This document shows positions 13,401 through 28,400 of a stretch of 64,000 nucleotides of DNA, one piece after another; the first letter of the stretch is position 1; every line of letters begins with the position of its first letter. The DNA comes from Aristolochia californica (lineage: Eukaryota; Streptophyta; Magnoliopsida; Piperales; Aristolochiaceae). The stretch lies in NCBI GenBank assembly GCA_029961685.1, contig JARWKL010000009.1:32733708-32797707 (forward strand), written 5' to 3'. A model generated the notes under the pieces. It was not told the DNA's origin and ran no database searches. It saw nothing but the letters and a program-made list of their open reading frames with translations. Both the position numbers and the translations under genes were made by a program.

Positions 13401-16400
13401 ATTTATTGGAGCTCCTTGTATCACATGAAGAAGATACTTTAGTTGCTCTTCAACATCTGTCAAGTCCTCTTTATGGATTTCAATGGGAGCAACCTGTTCC
13501 AATAGTTAAATAAATGCATTCCCTCCTTGCAATATCTTGTCTTTTTTTGTTCCTTTCCTTTTTATCTTGTTGAAAAAAAATCTTAATAACACAAATTTTA
13601 GATGGATCATAAGCATGAAAGAGAAGTGGAAATCATGGAAGAACATGATGCAAATGCAATTGAAAAGATAATGAAAGATGTTATCCAAACAAGGAGCACT
13701 TTATCCTCAGATAAAAATAACAAGCAATGGATAGATCTGGACTTTCTTCCATTCTCTAAACTTATCTCTACGCTAGTAAACCTAACTGAGTGGAATAACA
13801 TCTCTAAGTTTACTTGTCAAATTACTTTTTTTGCACATGAAACCAAATGATGAATAGACTCATCAATTCTTCCACTTACCAACTGTAAATGAAATTTAAC
13901 CTATATATTCAAAGAAATTTAAAAAAGTATCACATATCAAAAACCATACCAAAATTAGCTAAAGCACCAAACCTTTATCAGTTAAGCAAAATGGCCACAC
14001 AATGATTGAATCAATGATGACATCCAAAATCAGAGCTAATAAAAGATACAAAAAGATCTGATGGGGTCCCCACAACATGATACAGTGAAGCAACTGGTTA
14101 AGGAAGAGAGTGCAACAACTCCTGAGTGAGAGTAATATGCTTCTTGTGCCTAATATGCAATTGAAATCAAATACCAGGAAAGATTAAAAATGCCCTAAAA
14201 GTTCTATGCTTTTTTTAAACTAAAAGATACATACTTATGATCAAGTGACTTTCTTTTTGGTATGTATGAAAATCAATATTGATTTCATAATAGCTGCTCC
14301 AGCCATAGACTTGAAAAAACATTAAGACCTTTTACAAAAAGTAAGCAGATTCACAATACTTTCCAAATGAGTTCTAGTAACCAAAACAAGTTTCCAAGAA
14401 ATGCTCTAACCTCACCACATCCTACACTTCCATCTTCCAGGGATAAAGAGATAATGAACCCTTCTCTGTAGATACCTTCAGATATATTACTGACTGTAGC
14501 TGAAGTAAGAGGAGCACAGAGCTGAATGCTGTAAAGACACCGTATATTCATAACTTATCATGTGTCCTAGCAAAGAATTTTTTTTGGTAATCTTAATGCA
14601 AGAAATATTTCACGCCAGATTCTTCAATGAGGCAACAGCATTTAGTCAAACTCTTTCCCAATTTATCATTAATGTTTTGACCCTTACCGGTAAAGAGAGT
14701 ATCTCATTCTGTCAATTTTGCAAAGAAGGGCACTATCACTGACATGGATTGGAAATGAAAGCATTCTAAGTAGGCTCAGCGTGTGATCTGCTGCTTGCAT
14801 AGCAGATTCTGCTAAAACCCTGAAAATAGAAAATGTAAAAGGCCAAATTAGAGGGAATTATACTAAACTGAAAACAGAGTAAATGTGTACCATTCACCCT
14901 CCTAGACTCTATCAACCAAGTTGGTAGGACCCGTTATATCCAAATTTCCATACCACTAAAATCAGTTTTTACTCTCAAACATATCATTTTTTTTTACTTG
15001 GCAAAGTATTATTCAAGTAATCAATGCATAATCATATATGAGGGGGAAAGGAGAAGCACCCTCAAAACTATTATAATCCACACAAAAAAAAAAAGTTGAA
15101 AACATAGTAAACCTGATATACCTGTGGAAAGCAGCATTATTCTCAATACAACTTTCAACTTCTATTAAGCAATCTGTCTGTGCCTGCTGAGATATATACA
15201 ATGCATTTTGGAGTTCCTTTTTTGTCCGAACTTTTAAATGCTTCACACTACAAGGAAAAGCAATGAAAAAGTAATAAATGCATTTTAGATACAGTTTTAT
15301 TTGTATTTTCACTTTAACAGAAACAACGGAGTTAGCTGGATACACTGACTAGGATTTGAAAGTATTTGAAACCACAGTTTCATTTGTAATTTAACATCTG
15401 ATACAGTAGGAAATCTAAGTCAATGTTTTCTAGGGAACATGCAATTTCCTTTTGAAGATCTCCTTATAAACCATACATAAATACTTTACCCAAATCGTTG
15501 AAATCTATATTAATCTTAGAAAGTAGTAAAAAGGCCTAACACATCTCATTCAATACAGTAACAGCATACACCAAATGAATAAGATAAATCATCCTTTACC
15601 TATGTGCCTCGCACAACTTGCGAACAGATATATCATGTGATGTGTAAAAGTATTTGTGCATAACACTCTTTTCTGTTTTTTCTGCTAAAGGAAGAAGGCT
15701 GAAAATTGCACCACCATGGTTATTTAAAACCAGGATTGTCATAGGTTTTCTCCGAGTCCTTCAAGCAAACAACATCTGAGTATAAGATGTAAGAAATTAA
15801 ACAAGAAATGTACTCATCATCAGCGAACTGTAGAAATAATGAAATATAGAGGAATAGATAGTCAGAAAATGAAAAAGGCAGCAGAACTAAAAAATACATA
15901 TGTTTTACAACTCAATTTTTTTAATATGATTTTACAACTCAATTGAAACATAGAAATAGAATGATAATGTTAAGGTTAACAAAGGCAACCACCTTTGTGA
16001 GGATTGTATTACTGATGTCGGATTTAGATGGATCAATATGATATCGCAAAGTTTGGATTACACACTCTCATAGCTTTCACTCATTTTTGCAAGGATTAAA
16101 GAGTATGAGTGAAGCAACATATTAGTCCTCTCAACGTTTGGTTATAATGCTTACTTGACGTAGTGCATAGCTCTAATGTTGAAGAAGTTGCTGAAAACTA
16201 TGAGGATAGACTAAGCCATTCTAAATCATTGAAAGTTTATGAAAGAAGTGGAAAAGAAAAGAGGAAGATTGAAAGGCCGTAATTTACTTCTTTATTTTTT
16301 TTTTAAAGTCACTTTTTAGAGAATTACTCTGTTTTTTTTGTGAATCCGCTTGGTTTAGTTTAATGTTTCTGAAACAATGCTTAAATAGATTTGTATAGCT

Positions 16401-19400
16401 GCGTGAGAATAGAAAAAGAAGAAGATTGAACGGAAGGAAGAGCCTGAAGAAAACTCGTGAAAGGCTTAAAAGTTTTTAACCTTTTTCTACAGTTCGTGCT
16501 CTCTTATTTATCTAAGACTAGGTTTTACAAAAAGATAACCATAGAACCAGGCAATGCCCTCAGGAGCAATTCCATCTTATATTTCATACTCATAAGAGCC
16601 CTTTCCCACACATAACATAAATATAAACTCGCACTTTCTCACAGTATCATGGGAAGGCAGCAAGTTTCTATTTTTTTACTAGTGTCCCAGTTTGTCAATA
16701 AATCCCAATTAGGAGAGCTTTCTTTAACACATTTGGTTAGTAAGTTTCCTTTATTAAATACTCAATTTCAGAAAGTCTAAAAGTTAGTAAGTCCATTATT
16801 GTAGTTTCTACCTAAGTTCGCTGTTGGAATACTTTTCTAGCATGTGTCTCATTATAGCCTATCACAATTCAGTTGTAATTGGGAAGTTTAGTCTTAGGAG
16901 ACTTCTACTATAGTGATGTAGACTATTTTGGCAAGGTCCTAGTGGTTTTAGAGTCTATAAATAGGGAGATTTTCTGTAGCCATGAATTGTCTTTGAAGAT
17001 TTATAAAAAAAAATCTTTTTGGGTGCTGGAGCACAATTATTTCCTTTCCTTTTTGCTGATAATAGTTTCTTCGTTTTTTTTTCTCTATTACTTAGAAAAC
17101 AACATGCAGAAAACTACTCTTATGGGATACTCCATGGAGGCTGACCTTTTAAACTCAATGGCAACCTACCTTGGCTGCACTTTGGACTCACTGCCTAGCT
17201 CCTAGGCAGTGAGTCCAAAGTGGTTTTGGAGTCTATAAATAGGGAGATTTGCTGTAGCCATGAATTGTCTTTGAAGATTTATACAAAATTTTCTTTTTGG
17301 ATGCTGGAGCACAATTATTTCCTTTCCTCTAGGCAGTGAGTCCAAAGTGGTTTTGGAGTCTATAAATAGGGAGATTTGCTGTAGCCATGAATTGTCTTTG
17401 AAGATTTATACAAAATTTTCTTTTTGGATGCTGGAGCACAATTATTTCCTTTCCTTTTTGCTGATAATAGTTTCTTCGGTTTTTTTTCTCCACTACTTAG
17501 AAAACAACATGCAGAAAACTACTCTTATGGGATACTCCATCTTTTAAACTCCATGGCAACCTACCTTGGCTGCACTTTGGACTCACTGCCTAGCTCCTAC
17601 CTGGGCCTACCTCTTATTGATGGCCAACCTCATAAAAATCTTTGGGCCCCTGTGACTGAAAAGTTAAAATTGTGGCTGGCAACATGGAGGGGTGGACTAT
17701 TGTCCAATTTTTGCAAGCTCGTGCTGTTATAATCTTGCCTTGCTAGGATTCCAAGTTACTTCCTCTCCCTTATCCCTTGTCCTTGTCTCAATTTTCCATT
17801 GGATTGAAGCCCATGCGTTTTCTTTGGAGAGGGCCTGGAGGTGAATTCAACTATCACCTCATCAGTTGGGTGGACATCTGCAAGCCAAAACCCATGGGCG
17901 GCCTTGCCTTACGGCTCACAACTGATATGAACTTTGCTCTTCTGCTCTAGTGGACTTGGGAAATTCAACATGCTACCCAAGTTTATTTGGCGACCCATGG
18001 TGGCTGCTAAGCTCAAATGGGATAATAGTTGGTGGACTACAGGTGGACGCCATCATCGCCTCTTGCCTCTTTGGAGATCCTTCCTCTTCCTGCCGGAATT
18101 CGCTCCTGCTATTCGATCACTATATTAGCAATGGATCTATGGAGAACTTCTGGTCGGATTGGTGGAATGAGTCAGGCCCTTTGGCTTCCTGTTACCCTCC
18201 GTTACTGACCATCACCGAACTGGCCTCTTTTTCAAAAAAAAATGTTCGGTGACTATTGCTGATATTTGGGGCCCAACAGTTGCGGGAATTTCCAATTCTC
18301 GACGAAGCCTCGATGATGCTGAGACCCTTGATGTCTACAATCTCTTGGATGATCTAAGGTTTCTCAAATCAAAGCGCACACCCCAGATGAGATGATATGG
18401 ATGTCAGACTCCAATGGAGCGTTTTCGGTCTCCTCGGCATATTACCACCTTAAGAGGTGGACTGAAGCCTCAATCCCATTGATGCTGCAATTGCTTGGAA
18501 GCCATCTGTGTCGCCAAAGTCAAGTTTTTCTCTTGCCTCAACAAAATCCTCATAATGGATAAGCAACTTCATTTGTCTTTATTATTTTCTCATTAAAGAA
18601 ACTCACAAGTTGATCATTACTTCGTTTAAAAGAAGATTATGAACAAAGGTTTGTACCAACAACCTTCTTTCATGCTCTAGATTATGAACATTCTCACCAA
18701 AGCTTTGAACAAGCTTCAGTCTTTTCCATCAGTTGTAAGTTGGGTCTTTATCATTTATGATAAGATAAGTCAAGTTCCATTGTAAAATGGCAAGCCAATT
18801 TATGAAACCTACATTCCAAAAACTTGTGCCTAGAATATTACCCCCTCTCAACTCCATGACCAATACATTTGAGAAACAAATAAGCCTAAGACATGGATCA
18901 AACAAGATATACAACTAAGCTTAGACCTGGTTTTGACACCGTGATAGTTGGTCTAGGTTCTAGATTAAATTACTAGCCAGTTGAGGAAGCCTACTTCCCA
19001 AAGACTTTAGTCAAAATAAGAATACAAACGTGTCAATTTGATGAGGATCGGTAGATAAAGAGAAAAAGTGTACCTTTGTTTCAAAATTGACAATCCATTT
19101 GTATCATGCAAGAAGGATATATCACCAATCAAGCAAAACACCTGAACATAGTGGATGCAAAAGACTAAATAATTTAATGTTGTGATTTCTTCGTCATAAA
19201 AAATGGCAGCAAAATGAATTACACCAGTTACTGGAGTAAAAAAAATCCTCAATTTTTTTGAAAAAGAAAAAAGAAAAGCAACAAAGATTAGATCTGAAAA
19301 AAAAAAAAAAAAAAAAAAAAAAAACTAGATTCATTTTGTAAGAATAAAAATGTTTAATGTTGAAGAATAAATATGCAAGACTCGTACATGACTCTAATGG

Positions 19401-22400
19401 AAAGGAGTCTCATAGGAAGAAGTTGTAGCAAAGACAAATTTTAGTATTATCGGACTTCTACTTTGTTAGAGTTGTTTAATTGTTGCGGGACTTACTTTTT
19501 AAAAGTTGACTTTGGATATAACTGGGATATGGGTAATTTTAATTTAACTCAAATTCTATGTATTCTCTCTATTATATATAGAGACTTAGTGTACTCAATT
19601 GACAACCATAAATGTATTATTTTCTTCTTCATAAATTCAACATAGTATTAGAGCAAGTTTTGTGAATTCACTCCATCAATCCACAGAGACAATGTGTTCC
19701 TTTTCTTGTCTGTTATCTTTATTAATTTAATTTTGTTTCTCTTTTCCCTTCAGTCTTCTTCTTTCCCTACACCCCTTTTTCCTTAGAGTTCACACCTTTA
19801 TACCACACTTTCCATATTGCACATTACATATTGCCAGAAAGATATGTAGTCTAGTTTCCAATGCAAAGAATAATTTTGTCAATCAGAATTTCCTACAAAG
19901 AGAAATTGGCCTGAAGTAACAATAGTTATGCAACGGAAAGGACTCGTGCAGCAGCAAAAAGTTTGTTGTTCGAGGCATTTTGTACCATCAAGAACGTGTA
20001 TTTACATAGAGAATTATATCTCAGTGAAAGCTCTGTGAGTCAATTTTCCAACTCAACAAACCATTTCTCAATCTAATGTTTCCAGAGAGAGATATCAACG
20101 TCAAAAGAATCAAAGGTCATGCAAGTAGCCTTGCATCAAAAATCCAAAGTTTAAGTTGATTTTTTCCTTCTCTTTTTGAGTTGTTAGTCTTGCTTTGCCC
20201 AAATCTCCTATTTCCTTTCAAACTCCAGTGGAAGTCTCTCCCAACATGAGTCTTTTTTTGCAAGAGCTATTTTTTTTCAAACTTTCCTAATTAAATTTGG
20301 AGTTTATATTGTTTTCCTTTTTAGGAAAAGTTTCCCGCTTTGATATTTACATCACTTGCCAGTGTTTTGATTGTTGCACAACATAGTCCTTTCTAGTCCT
20401 TATTTATGAGATCTTGGTTAATTTTGAGTAATTTATTCTTTTTTTAAAATAGTGCTGGAGTAATTTATTCTTGGTATACGTTAATGGTTCTTGTCTAGCT
20501 CTTTGGTCCACTATAAGTTTTCTAATGTTTGATTATATGTTTTGTCTATCTTCCATGGCAGCTCATATTGTCAAGTTGACTCTCCTTTATTTTCTGAAAA
20601 TCAAACTTCTTTTCTTGTTCGACTAGGTTAATGTTCATCTATGCTTCAAACTTCGTCTTGAGAAATTGTCTCATGTTTTGGGAGTTGAGTGTGTCAATCC
20701 CTTTTATTTGAGTTCTCTGAGTTGACCTTCTCATTTTATATGGTGACTTTATTATATCCATATAGACTAGTTTGCTATCCTTTCATATGAGTAAGTTTTT
20801 CTTACTTGAGCGGTGATTAGGAGGCTGCAAGTAGCGCCCCAACTTTCTCAAGTTACTTTCAGAGTCTTAGTGTTAGCTTTAATTTTATTTGTCACCCATC
20901 CATCCTTTTGACACATTTTTGGGTTGTATCCTACAGGTAGGGTCTTCTAAGAGTCATTGTCTTCACTTATATTCTTATCTATCTGATTTGAAGGTAGTTA
21001 ATTATTTGAAGGGGGATGCATGTGTTTTCTTTTTTCATCCAAGTTGGGGTTCTGTGTGTTTTTTCACCCCAGCTTGAGGGGGATAAGTAGAGGACTATAA
21101 TGGTGTTGGCTGAAAATAATTCTGAACCAAAGGTGCTATTGTTGCTCAGTTCCCTCATACATACACAGAAAGACCAATCTTTAATCATCATTGCATTCAA
21201 GATGATTTCTAACTACGAAATCTGTTGACACAGGCACAATAGTGATTGTCCAAACAAAAAAGCAACGACACCTGAAGAGGTGCAGAAGTACTGGTCTAAG
21301 AGAAGACCATAAAACAACCCTCTTGGGGCACTGAAACACATAAAGCTGCCTAATTTTCTGCACATGCTATCACCTTGAAAGTTTCAGCACACAAAGAGAT
21401 AAAAGATCCTACCTTTAGGCCATTCGGCAGAAAAAATTGAAACTTTCCCTGGAGAGAACTTCTAGACTTAAGAAGGAAGGAGGAACTTCTAATACGATTT
21501 GCCCTCAAGCAGATTCACTGCTCTAATAATAAAAACTAAGAAAAGAAGAAAGATTAAAGAGAAGAGAAGTGGACTAGTGGAAGAAAGAGACTATATTGAA
21601 ATCAGTCTTGTTATGGTATCTGGTCAACCTCTAATCCTTTTATTAAACAGCTTAAGTGAATTACGAAGAAAAAGTCAATAGTGCCCCTATGCACTCATAC
21701 CACTTACAATCATAAAAAAGTAATAAAAATGACAAAAATCACATCATTGGACTTCCCTAATTAACAACTTGCTAACTAGAACATCAAGACAATATATCAT
21801 AGTAAAATCCCCAAAATACCACTGAACTCTAACAAAAGGGTTTTGGGGAACTCAGCTACCCCTCAACAACGTCCATCCACTAATTATAGATGACTGACAA
21901 GCTAGAATTTGGCAAGGAAACTTCCCTCTATCTCCCTCTTAAACTGGGAAACTACCTTCTCTATACCAGGAAGCAACTCTTTCTAGATTTTTTCTTCCAA
22001 TTAAGAAAGGGGGACCACATGGATTACAAAAGTGGAATCACTTTTGAATGCCAACTCTCTTTCCCAGATTTTCTTTTGAGAAAGGGCACTTTTATTTCAA
22101 GCTTGAGGGTAACAAATAACAAGCACTAATTAAGATCCCTTAATGAGAGATTGGAGGGAAAACCCCTTCACCAACAAGAGAGTCAGCCAAGACATCGGCT
22201 TACCAAGGAACATGAATCCATCAGATTTTATTAACTTTCAATAGACAAAAATGCCCATCGTAGCCCTTTTTTACAATAAAATGATTATACTATCATCGCT
22301 TCATCCAAATAACCTACATATCCGATTTACATCAAAATTATCCATTTACACCATTACACCCAACCAACCCCCCCCCCGTAAGGAAAATGTATTTCACATA

Positions 22401-25400
22401 AAAAATACAAAGAAAATGAGAAACAAAGAGAAAAATGATTTTGAAGAACTCAACTACCCCTCAAGGACATCCATTCCACTGTTCATAAATGATTTACAAA
22501 CTAGATTTTGACTAAGAAACTCCCCTGTATGTCCCCCTCAAACTAAGAGATTACTTTACCTAAACTAGGAAAAAAATTCTTCCTAGATTAATTCCTCCAA
22601 CTAGGAAAGAGAGAACACTTTATTAGGAAAGTGGAACCCACCTGCACGCCGACTTCCTTTCCAAGATTTTCTTATCTTTTGATTAACAAAAATGTCCCCC
22701 ATAACCGTAATTACAATAAAAAGAATACTATTTTCTCTACATAAAAATACTAATCCCAGTTACATCAAAACTAACCATTACCCGGAGCATCTAGCACCTG
22801 TCAAATATACTAATATAGTACCAAGACTTCGGTTTTTAGGGTTTATACTAAACATATCTAATATACAATGATTGCATGGACAAAAAAGCACCAACAGTGA
22901 TTAGCCTTCTCTTAAGAGATTGTTTCCATTTCCAATACATTCCATTCATTACTACATCTCTTTGATCCTATTTGGGTTCATATTGGGTTGTTTCCCAAAA
23001 AAGTATCTATTCGCTGTCTCACCCTGAATTTATGGTATTGGTGAAACAGCTGTCTTTCCAAAAAAATAAAAAATTGTGAAACAGTTAATCATCAATTTGA
23101 ACCGTGAAATCTAATGCCTTTGCCCTAGGGTTCATCAGTATTCATCACCATCAGATAAGATAAAGAAATTCAATATATGTAGTCCATGTAGCCACAAACT
23201 ATAACCAACGATCAAATAAAAAGGAATATAACATACCATGAGGTAATCATAGCAACACTAACTTTGCAGATTGCAATCACATATCAAGAATCAAGAGACA
23301 ATAATTGAGACACCTCCGACTGACAAATTCTTTTAGACAAAATAAACCTACCCTTTTGTTGCATCCTACTGCAAAGCCGACAGCAGTACTTAATAACCCA
23401 TCAATGCCACTTGCCCCTCTATTCCCTGCTACCCGCACTCCCCAGCAAGGAAGCTCTAAATTTTGTAGCTTTTGCACAATATCAGCTGTAGATTCCACCC
23501 AACCATGTCCATACATGTCCATATCTCGGATTGCCAAACTATTTCCTAAAAAAAATGCAGCATCATCTGGAATTGCTTTTGAAATCACTTGTGCGACGTA
23601 CGGCTCAGTCAACGAACATTGACAGCTAATTTGGAATGACATCTCCCATGCAATCTGCGATTATTTGCCTCCATTGTAAATCAAATATGTAAATTTTTAC
23701 AATCTAGTAGATTTAACCACTCAAAGATTACTGTAAAGAAACTCGATCATAACCAAGTCATGTCAGGTAAGTTTGGACTGTTTAGCACTATTAAGCATCA
23801 ACTAGGAAGTACTAAAGCCCAAGCCATTTAACATATCTGGAATAAAAGACCCTTTTTAGATACAGATTACAGAGATACCTTCAAGCAACTAATTGGAGAA
23901 ATATAATATGCAAATGCAAATAAGAAGAACAAAGAAATTCAAGCAGTAGAAGAGATACCATCATATTAAGTGCTTGCAGAAAAGTATTCCACTTGCTTGT
24001 CTTTCTGGGAAACTGGACTTTGAGTAGACAATGAGTGAATTCAACTAAATCAGCTTGAATCCTATGTGTAACTATATGAGAAGGATCATGTCGAAAAGGG
24101 TGCTTATCAACCATAATGTATATGCTTGAGCAGCATGATTCCAGCATCTGAGCTATTCGCTTGCTGGTTATCCTGCTACCAACCTGTTAAGATTACAAAA
24201 AATAACAAAAAATAAGAAAGAAAGAAAGGAGAAACACAACTTTGAGATCATTGCAGACCTAATTACCACTTGATTTCTCCAAACAGAAAATCGTACAAAA
24301 CTACCTCTCCTCTCAACATTTAAAAAAAAAAAAATTACAAACTCAATATTGTAATTGTCATGCATTCTCTTCTCAACATACAGGACATTTTCTTCCTTTT
24401 GTCTGTACAGAACTTCATTAAAGAAGCCACAATTCATGTGGTTCGGATTGTAAATTCCTCACCAATTAGAGTACTAACAGTAAAGGTCACTGTGAGGTGG
24501 TTTAGATATTTAAGTGACATGTGGACATGAGCCCACTAGCAGAGGCATCCTGCCACCATAAGATCTAAAAAGTTACTCCTACATGGTTCCCAGGAAAAAA
24601 AAAGAAAAGAAAACACACAAAAGAACCTACTAAAATCATTGGATGGAACCAAAATCCGATAGGGGCACCACTTGCATCTTGTATCCTAATCGACAGCTAC
24701 CAGAAAACAAGACCAACTAATCCAAGATATTATTGGAGAATCCAAAAGGCTCAGGTCATAGACACCAGCATTCAACAGATAATAACTTGACCTAGTTTGG
24801 GTTGGTTCAGCTATGAAATGGGCATCTACTGTGAGACTCATGTTAGGCTATAAATTTTTCTGAAAAGGATGTAGAGGATATATTTACTGGTTTTTTTTTA
24901 CATAGTCAGCTGACTCCTCAAAAACTAAATCATGAAAAGCATTATGTTTAAGTTGGCTATAGGAGATTCCATTGAACCTCTCATGCTGAATGTATGCTTA
25001 CTGAATCAAAAATTTTATAATACATTAAATAACAAAGTTTTAACATCCTAGTATCATTAAACTGACATTTTTAAGAGATCCAAACCCTTATTACCATTTA
25101 ATATATCTCCAATTAACACTAATCAAAGGTTTGAATATTTAGAAAAACAGAGAAAATATTGGATCTAAGGGGCTCATGTTTAATCCAAACAGATGAACAC
25201 AAAGTTACCTTATATGCAATCAAAGTGCCAGTTCCTTCTCAGTGTCAGATATGAATCTACATATTCCAACTAATGAAGTATATTAGACTGATTCTTTATC
25301 ACAAAAAGTATATTAGACTGATACAATTAATGCATCACTACTTGACAAAAATGATTGTTTAACTTTTCATGATAATGTTATCAGTATCATTTTTCATATC

Positions 25401-28400
25401 ATCAGATAAGGGTTTTCCCCTATTACTTCTTTACATGTATTGAGGGAGTGACATTATCTGGTCTTGGTCACCCATTTATGTTGTCCACCAAATGCAAGTC
25501 AGAGAATATAAATCTTATTTTCGGGTGTCTGATATAAGTCACAGCACTGAGTGGACAAACCGTAATGGCCAATAGAGGTTCCCCTAGGCTCATCTCCAGT
25601 TAAAAATCTTGGAGACATACATAAAATAAATAGAAGGTAGAAAGAGTTACCTGAAGAACAATGTCCGGATCTGCCCAGAGCCTGACTTTCTCAGACAATA
25701 AAGCATGATCCAGATGATCTATAAATAGCACCTTCTTTTCCATGTGAGGGAAAAACTTCAAAATTTTGCGCAACCGTAAACCAGACAAGATATCTGCTAC
25801 AACAGGCCATAGCAGATGCTTAGCCAATGAAAGAACTGCCCATATCTCATCCTCTGTCTGAATAGAACCAATTAGGAGAAGCCCCTTTTTAGCACTTTGG
25901 ATAATTTCAGTAACATCTGCCAATTGTCCTTGAATATTCTCAAAAAGACGAGAGTGTTTCATTCTTATGTATGTAGTAAACGGTCCAGATCCAGACATCC
26001 ACAACTCTAATCCTTTCAAGCAGCTGAATGACCATTCTTTCGTAGTGCTTTCCAGTGGCTCCCTAAATGAGCAGTTAATATGTACAGGACCCCGTGGTGC
26101 TTGGGAAGCAATATGGACAGCAGAACCCACTGTTGTTAGTACCATCCTGGCAGGAATCTGGTCAGTGGGAGGGGGGAGACTGAAGAAATGCCTCACAAAA
26201 GAACCAAAATGATTGACCTAAAATCAAATGTGAACACACATTAGTAGCAAGAATTAAATACAAGCAGTCTTCTAATTAACAGAAAGCCTCCAAAAGTTTT
26301 GCAAATAAAGCTCCAATGTTTGTCTTGTTTGTGGATTGAACCCACTATCCAATTACCTCACATGTTTTTGGTTGTGACTATTCTGTCCATCAGTTTCAGG
26401 TGGCAAAGAACAAGTTGGATCCTTGTTCTATTAAATGTCTATTATTGGGTTACTCTCAATCCTGCAAAAGTTATACATGTCATCACCAGTTCTTAGTCAC
26501 TTTTTTTAGGACTTTATAGAGGAGTTTTTTCACAGACTTGAAATATGGCATTACTTGCTACACAAACAGACAGTACACAGGTGGTGAATAGATGTCTTGG
26601 TAATTTGGTCCATTGCATTTCTGGGAACAAAACAAAGCAGTGAGACTTGGCTTTGTCACAAGAATTTGTATTCCACAATATGGCCAAGAGAACAACTGGG
26701 AAGCCACCTTCCAAAATTGTGTATGGGCAAATACCAGGATACATTTCCCCAAGTTACCAGGCTAAAGTGTGGCTGCAGAACATCTTGCCGGTTTTATCAA
26801 CAATATAAAAGCTCAAGCCAGGAAAGCAGTTTGAAAAATCTAATACCACGGATAAAGAAGTTGCACATCATAATAGGAGAATGCAGCTATTTAGTCTTGG
26901 TGATGAGGTGGGGTGCATATATGGGAGGAGAGACTGCCTGCTACATATCCCTACAGAAAATTACAGCCAAAGAAGTTTGGACCTTTGCAAGATGGCGAAG
27001 AAAATCAATGACAAAGCTTATGCTATTGAAATTCCTAACAACATAGGTATTTCTAAAACCTTTAATGTGGTTGATCTCATTGAGTATCATGCGCCAGATC
27101 AATCCAACACAAGGACGAGCACTGTTCACGTAGAAGGGACTGACATAGAGGTGATACCAACAGCTTATGAAAGTAAGAGGGATCAGGCCAAAGAAAAAAC
27201 TAAGATGTGCTAATAGTGAATAAAGCCCATTAGCTTAGAATTTCTATTTGTTTCTTACTTTCTGGGTTATGTGTACTAGTGGGTTTATTATGTTGTAAAA
27301 GCATAATATGTGAATGTCCTGGCAGATGAACTTGCTCAGATAAGTGTTTCTCTTTCTAGCCTTGTGAAGAGCTCTACTTATCCAATTGATACTGGCTGAT
27401 TTGTTGCCTTTCTGTTTTATTTCTTGTTTTGGGCTCTTTTTTCAGTTTTTGTTGCTTTTACTGTTTTGATGGTGGCCTTTTTCTTCGTGGCCTCCACTCT
27501 CTTGTAATCTCTTTCTTTCTCCTTAAAGAAATTCTCATAAAAAATAAAAAAAACTTAGTGGGCCGCAATAAGCTTAGTCACTAAAGCCCATTAAGCAAGT
27601 ACGTGATCTAAATATATTAAGTGCTGTTAAAAGGATATTATAGGTCCTTCAGAAAAACTTAAAAATTTATCATTTTACTGGTCTCCTGGTTTTACATAAG
27701 GGTTTTCACCCAGAAAACCTAGTTGTCCCTTCAAATCTTGTTGAATCTGCAAGTTAGTGACAGGAACTCTCTAAATCCTGTCTTGTTCTGTGTTACAAGA
27801 AGTCATATCGGAGCTCTTGCTTGTTCTAGTTGGAAAATACAGTAGAAGAAGAGATGGCAACTTGTGTATAAATAGTATGTGGGTTTGGCTTAACTCACCA
27901 GCTTACGTTTGTTGAAAATTGGAGATGGGGTTATATAGTAAATGTCTTCCTAATGGCACACTGAAGCTGCTCAAAGCTGAACTAGGGGCCGAGGCTGTAG
28001 GTAGATGGTGTTTATTTAAGTGAGACTTTTTCCTTCGCTGGCTAAAGTTAAACTCAGCTCATGTTTTATTGTTATCGCTGTGAGTCTGTGACATTTGACT
28101 GGCTGCTGTTTTAAATTGATGGTAAGAATTGTAAGAATTACTTTACTGAATCGTAATTTTCTATAATCTATACATGGATCAGCCACCAAGGTTGCAATTA
28201 AGGGGAGAAGAAGGTTAGTAAAAAATCCCAAATATGGTCACATTGGTACTTGTTTGGTTTGAGAAATTCAGCAGCCTTATTCACATTTATGGATTTATTA
28301 GATTGTGCTAAAATATGTTGTTATTATAAAAAGGAAATAACTCTTTAAAATGGTGTTGTTGCCCCCTAAGCTGGTCTGTGGAGCATTCGAACTCTACTTC

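Noticed and set aside
13602..13850. Small plus-strand protein of 82 codons in intron 19
   Set aside because: Antisense, low complexity, with no motif, and no sign of a promoter. Chance frame.
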